In this document: in pieces, positions 57,601 through 64,000 of the stretch
Layout: every line of letters begins with the position of its first letter
Numbering within the stretch: position 1 is the first letter of the stretch
Assembly (NCBI GenBank): GCA_007449985.2
Contig: VIIQ02000773.1
Span: forward strand, 248,001 to 312,000
Reading direction: 5' to 3'
Origin: Desmodesmus armatus
Taxonomy: Eukaryota > Chlorophyta > Chlorophyceae > Sphaeropleales > Scenedesmaceae
Length of the DNA: 64,000 bases
Made by a program: the position numbers and the translations under genes
Notes under the pieces: generated by a model
Databases searched by the model: none
Told to the model about the DNA's origin: nothing
The model's input: only the letters and a program-made list of their open reading frames with translations

Positions 57601-60258
57601 GCATAGGTGAGTGGCTGGTCAGTGCCGTGAATGAGTAAAACAGACAAAGTGGACATGCGCATGTCAATAGAAGCGTTTCAACAACAGAGTGTCAAACACC
57701 CCCCCCCCCCCCAAAAACAAGGCCCTCCTACTTACCTAAAAACAGGCTGGGTATCAATATGCGCATGTTGACAGCAGCCAGCTGTGCCAGCTGTGCCTCC
57801 TGTCCCAGCAGCAGCAACACCGGCTCCATCCACCACCACAGCAGCGCAATGGGGACACAGATGGTCCAGCAAATCAGCCGAGCCCGCTGCTGCACTTCAC
57901 CGAGTACCGCGTAGTTGCGCGCACCAAACGCCTGTCGATGCACAACATGCAGAGAGCAGCGGGCAGGCAGAGGGGCGTGATACGGGCGTAAGTGTGGTTG
58001 TAAGGGCTTGCTTGTCATTGAAGTGTACAGCTCATTCTACCGGGCCCGCTGCTGCACCTCAACAAGCACGCATAGTTGCACGCACCAAATGCATCTGCAG
58101 TCGGCAGCAAGCAAGTGAATATGTGTGCATGTGTGAACATGAAGCGCCCGGGGGGGGGGGGGGGGAGATTGGCAGCATTGTGCAAACTGCTTGACAGCAC
58201 CGCTGCTGACAACACGACTGCTGACAAGGCAGCCAATGGCCAAAACCACCACCACCACCACCACACCACCACCACCACCACCACCACCACCACCACCACC
58301 ACCACCACACTTGCTGAGTCTCCCTCCCCCCCCCCCCCAAGGCAACCAGTTGCCACTGACGCAACACTCTCCCTCATGCCTGCCGAACAAAAATAATCTG
58401 AAAAAACCTGCTAGAGCTTACATATTTCAAAACATACTAGAATTTGTTTCAAAAAGGGCTAAAACAGCCTGAAGAAAAATAGCCCCCCCCTGAAGTCTCA
58501 CCTGCCCACACAGACGCCAGCCCTAGAGTCATGCTGATGCCCGACATGTTATACAAACTGCTTGACAGCACCACAACCACTGCTGAAAGGCAGCAAGTCA
58601 CTGTTGCCGACGCCCCGCATCACCACCACCATCCTGGTGCGTCATCGCCACCAGGCAACCTCTCGTACGCCGGCCCCCGCTGTCTCACCTGCCCACACAG
58701 CGTGTCCATTGCTGGCGCCAACCCCAAAGTCATGCTGATGCCCGATACATTGTGCAAACTGCTTGACAGCACCACTGCTGACAAGGCGCAAGTCACCTTT
58801 GCCAACAGCCCAAACCACCCACCACCACCACCACCACCACTTCTGTTGCGTGATCGCTGCAAGGCAACTATTTGCTGTTTGACCACAACACACCTGCCTG
58901 CCTGCTCCCCCCCCTGAAAATATCTCACCTGCCCACACAGCGTGTCCATTGCTGACGCCAACCCCAAAGTCATGCTGATGCCCGACACATTATACAGACT
59001 GCTTGACAGCACCACTGCTGACAGGGCCAGTGGGTCATTCAAATGACCCACAAAGGTGGTTGATATGAATGGCAGCAGCATCAGGGCCAGGCTCTGAAGC
59101 AACATTGGTAGCACCAGCTTCAATAACCTGCGGGGGGGGGGGGGGGGTGAAGATACATTGAGGTTCATAGCTCGAACACACTTCATTGCCCAAAAACACT
59201 AGTTCAGTTCAAGGCGTATATGACTCAGACCCTGTACAAAACCCAGCTGCAGCGGCTCCTTCCTGCCAACATGGAGGGGAGGGGGGAGGGTGTGACCAAA
59301 CCACACCCACACACGTGCAGTCTCAGCATGTTTCGTGTCTGCACACTTGGTGCTGCTGAAGCCTATTGGCAGCGCTGGCTGAGCAGTAGATGCAGGGGGT
59401 GAGGGTGCAATGGTACTTGTGCTAGTGCTGACTGCTGCACCGCCTGCATGGCGGTACACTGCAACACAAGTTTCATTGCAGAAGTATATATCTGTGTGCG
59501 GTATGCTCATCGCGCACTATCCAAACAAAGGGCGGAGACCTCTCTCCCCCCCCCCCCTCTCCCCCCCCCCCCCTCCAATGGAAGGAATCACATATGCCAC
59601 AGGCCCATAGCTTGATCAGGTCGTTCAGCAGACTGTATGCTATGCACACAGCTGCCTGCATGCAAATACCTACTTGTGAGCCTCCTCTTTTATCAAGGGC
59701 TCGTCCTTTTCATGCAGCAGCGGCACCCCCGCTTCCACAGCATCTGCTACTGCTGCTGCATCGTACGGTGACAGCAGCGGCGGTGCGCCTGGTACTGCTG
59801 CATCGGCTGCAGCTGCTTCATAGGCTGAGAGCAGCGGCTGCGTGAGCTCCCCATCCGCACTGCAGCAGCAGCAGAAGGTAGGGATGCTGTATAAGCAGCA
59901 TGTGTGAACACGTGGTCTGTGCAAGACTGCACAGTACTGTCTTGGGTGCAATGTCACCAGCACCATGCAAGCAGCTGTACCCTGCTGCACAGCATGAAGA
60001 CCTACGCCAAAATGCACAAACCGGTCTGATGGTGCAATTAGAATGGGTGGATCAGGGCAAAGACGGGCTGTGCAGACAGCTGGAGTGTGGGTTACAATTG
60101 GGGGTGTGTGGCTACCTGGCTTCTGCTGCAGTGGGTGTGGATATAGAGCCTCGACGTGAGGAGCCGGTAATTTCGGGAAAGGTAAGCGTATATCCTCCAG
60201 GGTAATCAAGAGAGGCACGCAGCACATGCTCCAGCCTTGCTCCTCCGGGAGAAGCCAT
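51602..60258 (-). CDS. MATE-family efflux transporter (degenerate or misassembled)
   Basis: Recognisable exons in transcription order: 60258-60116 (start, soluble), 59859-59674 (acidic, Ala-rich), 59127-58929 (TM1-2, [20 protein letters not shown]), 57931-57736, about 57230-57130 ([20 protein letters not shown]), 56859-56650, 55492-55440 ([17 protein letters not shown]), 55077-54969 ([19 protein letters not shown]), 53449-53298, 52722-52584 ([20 protein letters not shown]) and 51761-51602 (stop). The family exchanges H+ or Na+ for organic cations or flavonoids. The frame is not continuous: one base seems missing near 57225 (C-run) and another near 56838 (FKLGLHTQG then AAWALTCC), the 55440 donor is TT not GT, and the exon after 56650 is not found. 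It is therefore a pseudogene or badly called sequence. At least six introns carry copied exon edges. Confidence 0.7.
51849..51957 (-). repeat. Second copy of the MATE terminal exon
   Basis: It repeats the acceptor and about 100 bases of the last exon (GTGCTTGGGTTCTGGCTGGC onward; originals start at 51761, copy at 51922). It stays open and would give an alternative C-terminus of different sequence after LISHFD. Offset 161 bp. Confidence 0.88.
52030..52132. other. AT-rich island inside a MATE intron
   Basis: About 100 bases with only about 15% GC in an otherwise GC-rich window, including a 14-base tandem direct repeat (TAGTAAAATCATTT twice). No coding content. It could be an insertion from an organelle genome or a mobile-element fragment. 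Confidence 0.8.
53404..54310 (-). repeat. Four copies of a MATE exon start and its 3' splice site
   Basis: CAG|GGTGTCTGCCTGCAT and the next 30-50 bases (GTGCTGGTCAGTACGATGCT) occur with exon starts at 53449 (full exon), 53594, 54093 and 54297. The more distant copies accumulate changes. A hexamer satellite separates copies two and three. Confidence 0.87.
53648..53970. repeat. (GGGAGA)n satellite
   Basis: About 320 bases of GAGGGA hexamer, with an internal GGGGGAG-type variant block near 53680-53720 and one 4-base slip near 53833. It creates long spurious Leu/Pro/Ser frames on the minus strand. Located in a MATE intron. Confidence 0.97.
54711..54815 (-). repeat. Copy of a MATE exon end and donor (RVANLLGGG exon)
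   Basis: Repeats about 90 bases of exon 55077-54969 (GGCAAAC.TGTTGGGCGG through GCGCGCACAGCTGCC) plus GTAAGT. Donors follow 54969 and 54717, an offset of 252 bp. The copy has one extra G before the donor. Confidence 0.88.
56630..56651 (-). repeat. 16-bp tandem duplication of a 5' splice site
   Basis: The minus strand reads CTG|GTGAGTAAGGGAGCTG|GTGAGTAAG, giving two strong donors 16 bases apart after the MATE exon ending at 56650. Because 16 is not a multiple of three, the two choices differ in frame. Confidence 0.9.
57236..57620. repeat. Duplicated 65-base block plus (GAGT)n-like array
   Basis: A block with CACAACACCTGGCACAGCAC and TACGACGTGGTGACATTGAG occurs at 57236-57300 and again at about 57359-57421. 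It is followed to about 57620 by irregular GTGAGTGAGTG and GGGAGGGA units. The block contains a MATE exon edge. Confidence 0.8.
58040..58105 (-). repeat. Copy of the start of MATE exon 57931-57736
   Basis: It repeats the acceptor region and about 55 bases of the exon start (original GCGTTTGGTGCGCGCAACTA; copy GCATTTGGTGCGTGCAACTA) through GTGCAGCAGCGGGC, with changes that break the frame. Offset about 165 bp upstream in the intron. Confidence 0.8.
58186..58805 (-). repeat. Array of copies of the MATE exon 59127-58929 end and donor
   Basis: The text from GCAGTGGTGCTGTCAAGCAG to CTGTGTGGGCAG|GTGAGA recurs. Donors follow 58929 (original), 58689 and 58502; a fourth remnant near 58186-58230 keeps only the middle. 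Spacings are 240 and 187 bp. The first copy still encodes an open, near-identical segment. Confidence 0.9.
58245..58309. repeat. (ACC)n microsatellite
   Basis: Twenty or more ACC units with one interruption, in a MATE intron. Confidence 0.97.
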
Positions 60259-61022
60259 CTCTGCTGCCTGCTGTTCTGCTGCTCCTTCCAGAACCACTGC
60301 CGCAGCTGGTTGACGACAACAGGTAAAGGGATATTTGATAATTTTTGACTTCAATCTATCGATGTATTTATGGCCTGGCTCCTGGCTCTTCAGCGAGTCA
60401 GAGACGAACAAAGCGGCAAACTACGAGTACACGAGTGGAATCCAAAGCCGTCACTTCTACCAAATCCTTGATAGCAACAACGATGTCGTTCCACGACGAT
60501 CAGGGAACTGGATTCAAAGTCGGGAACAGCCTGGCACACGTGCCCAGTACACTGAGGTTGAGTCAACCCACTGGGCTTCAAACGGCAAGCTGTTCATACT
60601 ACCTGCAAGCACCAAACACAGAGACAGAAACCTGGCCAAATGACTATATAGCTCGCATTTGGAGACAGGGGCAACACTGTTGAGGAACATGGCATCCCAT
60701 CGTGGCTTGTGCTTGCCATGCGGCCACACACAAAAACACAACCAAGATGACTGCCCTCTCTCTGTGGTCAAAATAGGTAAAATCATCATACGCTTCATGC
60801 ATAATATCCGCCAGCATGCGGCTGCACCCGCCAACAAATCAGCTGCACCTCACCACACGCTAACCACCAAAAAACCTCACACCTCGCACACCCTATCCCC
60901 TGCAAGAGCACCCCTGCCCCAAAATCGTGCTACTGCATGCCCCCCCCCCTGCTCCTCATACTCTCTCCCTCCTCCTGCTGCTGCTGCTGCTGCTGCAAAT
61001 TATCCCAAACCCTTGGTCATGA
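60259..61022. other. Spacer between CNX1E and MATE genes
   Basis: Promoter/5' UTR of MATE and 3' flank of CNX1E. The part at 60330-60650 is less GC-rich than its surroundings and is open in two plus-strand frames, but neither resembles a protein I know. A short CTG run lies at 60977-60993. Confidence 0.4.
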
Positions 61023-63810
61023 TCACGCAAAGCCCTGTGTGGGTGGCACCTCCTGTGGCCCCTGCTCCATGAAGGCCAGGTCATCTATCAGCAGCGCAGA
61101 CACACTGGAGCGCCAGCACCAGCACAGCACAGCACAGTACATCCCTTCAGGAAACAAGTGAGGAAACACAATGTTTGCAGCAAGGGGTATTGATATTGAA
61201 AGCAGTTTATCAGTATCGCTGGTTGTAGCAGAGCAGACACACTGGAGCCTGCAGCACCAGCACAGCACAGCACAGCACAGCACAATGTCTCGTTCAAGCA
61301 AGCGAGGAAGTGAGGAAGCAAGTGAGGAAACGTCGAGAACTAGCAGCGCAGACCGCTGGAGCCTGCAGCACACAGCACAGCACAGCCTGCCACAGTATCT
61401 CAATTGCGAAAAAGAAGTGAGCAAACAAAGCAACTAGCAGCGCAGACACGCTGGAGCCTGCAGCATACCGCAGCACACCACAGCACAGCATATCCATTGC
61501 GGAGAAGTGACGACTTGTTTCCAAACACTTCCAAGCAAGACCCTGAGCCTTGAATCAGTCAAAACCAGTCATTTTCAAGTTTGCTCACTACACACTAATT
61601 CAATACGCCTGCAGCCTGGGTCGCTGGTACTGCCCCAAGTGTCTGTACAACCACTCTGGTGTGCTGTGGTGTGCTGTGGTGTGCTGCGGGCTCCAGCGTG
61701 TCTGCGCTGCTAGTATTGATGTTTCCTTCGAAGCCACAGTGTAACTCTTTTCTCCCTCCCCCCCCCCCCCCCCCCGCCCGCTGCCAGACATGCGCACACT
61801 CAAGCCCCATGAAGTTTTGTAACTCACTTCAAGCCTCTGCTGGACTCTAGTGGTGCGTGTTTGGCAGTGGGAGCTAGGGGGGGGTCACCACCCACCTTCC
61901 ATTGCCCCCAGGCAGCTTCAGCAGTGTACTCGGCAGCCTATAGCACCCTTTTTACCCCCCCCCCCCCCCCCCCACACACACAGACCCTTGGTCACTAACT
62001 CCCCTGCCTCTTGCCCCCCCCCCCCGCCAGACGATCACCCACCTGCCTCAATCACCCCCTCAACCCTAGCCAGCTTCAAGCACTGCACTCAGCAGCACAT
62101 GCCCCCCCCCCCCAACAACATGTGATTGGCATGCATGTGATTGGCATGCTTACTACATGCTAGCTACACAAGTAATCCATGTGCTGACCGTTAGCACCAT
62201 CCCTTCCCCACTTACTCCCCCCTCCAGGCTGTCACCCACCTGCCTCAATCACCCCCTCGGCCCTAGGCAGCTCCAGCAGTGCATCGAGCAACCCATAGCA
62301 CCCCTCCCCCCCCCCCCTTCCACCCACACACCCCACACCACCAGTAAAACGCCCCCCCCCCCCCCCTCCTTGGGGGGAGTGTTTGGGTCTTGACATTACC
62401 CACCTGCTTCGATCACCCCCTCAGCCCTAGGCAGCTCCAGCAGTGCATTGGCTGACCGTGCACTCAGCAGCCTGCTGCTGATCTGGTTGCCTGTGCTGGT
62501 GGCGTACCAGCCCAGGCTGCCTGCTGCTCCACCACACACCTCAGGCAAACTGCAGCAGCAACAGCAGCAGCGACGTTGTCATGGTTGGCTTCCAGGGGGG
62601 GGGCATGCCACAGCTGCTGTTTGACAGGACCTTAGCACTAAAACCTTAGCATGCACCCTTGGAATCTGAGTGACCGCGCCACTGGCCACGTTGCAGCGCC
62701 CCCTGCCCCCCCCCCCCCCCGCACAACACCCCCTCACCCCCCGCAGCGTATGTGTCAACACTAGCTGTGGTGGCGTGCACTATGATGGGCGTACCCTTGA
62801 TTGAACCCTATGCGGTGAACTGAGGTATAGGGACTGAACTGGTCTATAGGGAAAGATGTACAGGGAGCAAGTGTTGCAGCTCTACCCGACAGAGGGGCCC
62901 CGGTCCCCACCTCACCGTCCTGACTGCACTGGACAAGACCCCCCTCCCCCCAACAGCACCCCCTCCATCCTGCCCCCATCACACTTCACCCCTGCCCCTC
63001 ACCCCGCCCCCAAACACCCCCACACCTTCCCGCCCCCACCCACTAGGTCCACAGGTAAGGGTCCAACATACCTGTGGACATAGAGGGTGGGAACGGGGAG
63101 TTTGGGAGTGGTGTATGACGGGGAGGTGCGGTGGTGTCTCTCACTGAGGGGAGTCCTCCCCCCCCCCCCCCTCCCCCCCCCCACACACACCCGCCGCACC
63201 CCCCCATCCATACGGCCTGTGTGGCGCAGAGAACTCCACCCCCTTCAACCCCATTTCCTCTCACTAAGAGGGCTTATCCCCCTGCCCCTGCCCCCCACCT
63301 CCCCGCCGCCCCCCTGCCCCCCCCCCCTTCACCCCTTCACCCTCCCATCTCGCACTGAGGAGAGTGGCCCCCTCTCCCCTGCCCCCACCTCACCCCTGCT
63401 CCCCGCCCACCCCCCTCCCCACCTGCCCACCCCCCCCCTCACCGTCCATACAGCACACCACCTGTGGTACTCAGGCCTTTCAGGGTCCATCCTCAGGGGC
63501 CGCGTGGTCACAACCTGCAGCAGCAGCAACACACACACACACACGACATGCACTTCCAATGTTGGCCTGTATTCACAGCTACGCACGATTCATAATCCCG
63601 TTTTGCAAAAAGAGTTACTAGGTTACAAATCATCCAGGCTTGAAAATTCAGAGCAAGGCTTGGCTGGACTAACAACTGCAACAAACATGTTTATATACGT
63701 AAGGCCCCCCACCTGCAGTCTCCTGAGCTGTGGCTGTGCCCAGCCAGCCATCTTCCTGAGTGCTGGTGTGACCACCAGGTTGAAACACACAAACCCACTC
63801 ACGGGGTTAC
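61023..63810 (-). CDS. CNX1E: CNX1E/MoeA molybdenum insertase, C-terminal part (gene runs off the right edge)
   Basis: Final enzyme of molybdenum-cofactor synthesis, inserting Mo into adenylylated molybdopterin. Minus-strand exons seen: 63810-63713 (GNPVSGFVCFNLVVTPALRK, the conserved active-site GNPVS loop), 63514-63462 (VVTTRPLRMDPERPEYH), 62549-62404 (YATSTGNQISSRLLSARSAN, LLELPRAEGVIEAG) and a last exon at about 61110-61023 (SSVSALLIDDLAFMEQ...GFA, stop). Domain IV is complete and nothing like the MogA/CNX1G domain follows, consistent with separate E and G genes as in Chlamydomonas. The upstream exons lie beyond 64000. The donor at 63462 is the phase-compatible choice; another at 63443 would add a few residues. 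The last exon lacks an AG acceptor where expected, while intronic copies of its start keep one. Confidence 0.85.
61101..61712. repeat. Copies of the CNX1E terminal exon start, one inverted
   Basis: The minus strand carries CTGCAG|GCTCCAG.GTGTCTGC at about 61240, 61365 and 61460, each embedded in TGTGCTG repeats. The terminal copy at about 61110 has GCTGGC in place of GCAGGC. A further copy at about 61660-61712 is on the plus strand, so with 61434-61490 it forms an inverted repeat of about 50 bases. Confidence 0.82.
61892..62404 (-). repeat. Four-copy array of a CNX1E exon end and its 5' splice site
   Basis: The exon end (CTGCTGGAGCTGCCTAGGGC through GGTGATCGAAGCAG|GTGGG) recurs with ends at 62404 (original), 62240, 62043 and 61896, spacing 147-197 bp. 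Similarity falls with distance. Copies are separated by C-runs of 10-18 bases. Confidence 0.9.
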
Positions 63811-64000
63811 CTGAGGGCGGGGGCGGGGCGGGGCGGGGGGGGGGGGGGGAGCAAGGGGTTCCGATTAGAGGGGGGACGTATGTAGTGTTGATGTTGCCTG
63901 CTGAAGCTGTAAAAAGCATCCAGAGTCTTTCAAGAAGCCAGTTTGGACAGGAGAGAGATGCAGGAAAATGCGGGTGGGAGAGCAGGGCAGAAACAGTGTG
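63811..64000. other. CNX1E intron at the window edge
   Basis: Minus-strand intron upstream of exon 63810, containing a run of about 14 G (63836-63849; C-rich on the sense strand) close to the acceptor. Further exons must lie outside the window. Confidence 0.6.

Noticed and set aside
60335..60683. Two overlapping plus-strand frames of about 100 codons upstream of MATE
   Set aside because: Composition is less biased than the neighbours, but there is no recognisable domain or exon partner. The location is the promoter region of a minus-strand gene.
1..64000. tRNA, rRNA or CRISPR elements
   Set aside because: No TTCGA-centred T-loop with a matching cloverleaf, no rRNA-like text, and no regularly spaced repeat-spacer pattern. 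The tandem repeats present are exon-edge copies, microsatellites and satellites.

Overview
This window reads as nuclear DNA of a flagellated green alga. The genes are split into many short exons by GT-AG introns. CAG/GCA-type trinucleotide runs are everywhere, intergenic stretches are long, and the proteins most resemble plant and green-algal families. An intraflagellar transport gene (IFT70) implies cilia. The look is that of a volvocalean chlorophyte (Haematococcus-like), but the species is inference. I rebuilt the genes by joining exons at splice sites. Where I quote an exact protein length, the exon phases and total length agree.

Layout. 217-1870 (-): SF3B6 splicing factor. 2352-5626 (+): a protein with a UVR motif and TPR repeats. 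6000-8554 (+): mitochondrial translocase TIM23. 10116-12314 (+): secreted M43 (pappalysin-type) metalloprotease. 13368-19198 (+): IFT70. 19380-20034 (+): a 129-residue single-TM coiled-coil protein. 22085-25961 (-): CCR4-NOT deadenylase CAF1. 25962-28892: a long gene-poor stretch with a cluster of palindromes and a zinc-finger-like fragment. 28893-32212 (+): two tandem patatin-like phospholipases, the second frameshifted. 33119-39551 (-): a class 3 lipase with a very long disordered tail. 40143-42108 (+): a Cys-rich membrane protein with a PQQGY tail. 43488-46901 (+): a Ser/Thr kinase whose 5' end is unresolved. 48982-50768 (-): a secreted Cys-rich, disintegrin-like protein. 51602-60258 (-): a damaged or misassembled MATE transporter gene. 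61023 to the right edge (-): the C-terminal part of the molybdenum insertase CNX1E (MoeA/gephyrin E domain).

The genes form no operon-like pathway. They are housekeeping and organelle genes (splicing, mRNA decay, protein import, cofactor synthesis, cilium assembly) mixed with secreted and lipid-active enzymes. The strongest unexplained pattern is structural. In eight genes the edge of an exon, together with its splice site and some adjoining intron, has been tandemly copied into the intron, often two to five times. These copies form arrays of decoy 5' or 3' splice sites. Some copies have decayed, and in two places the expected splice dinucleotide is missing at the real exon.
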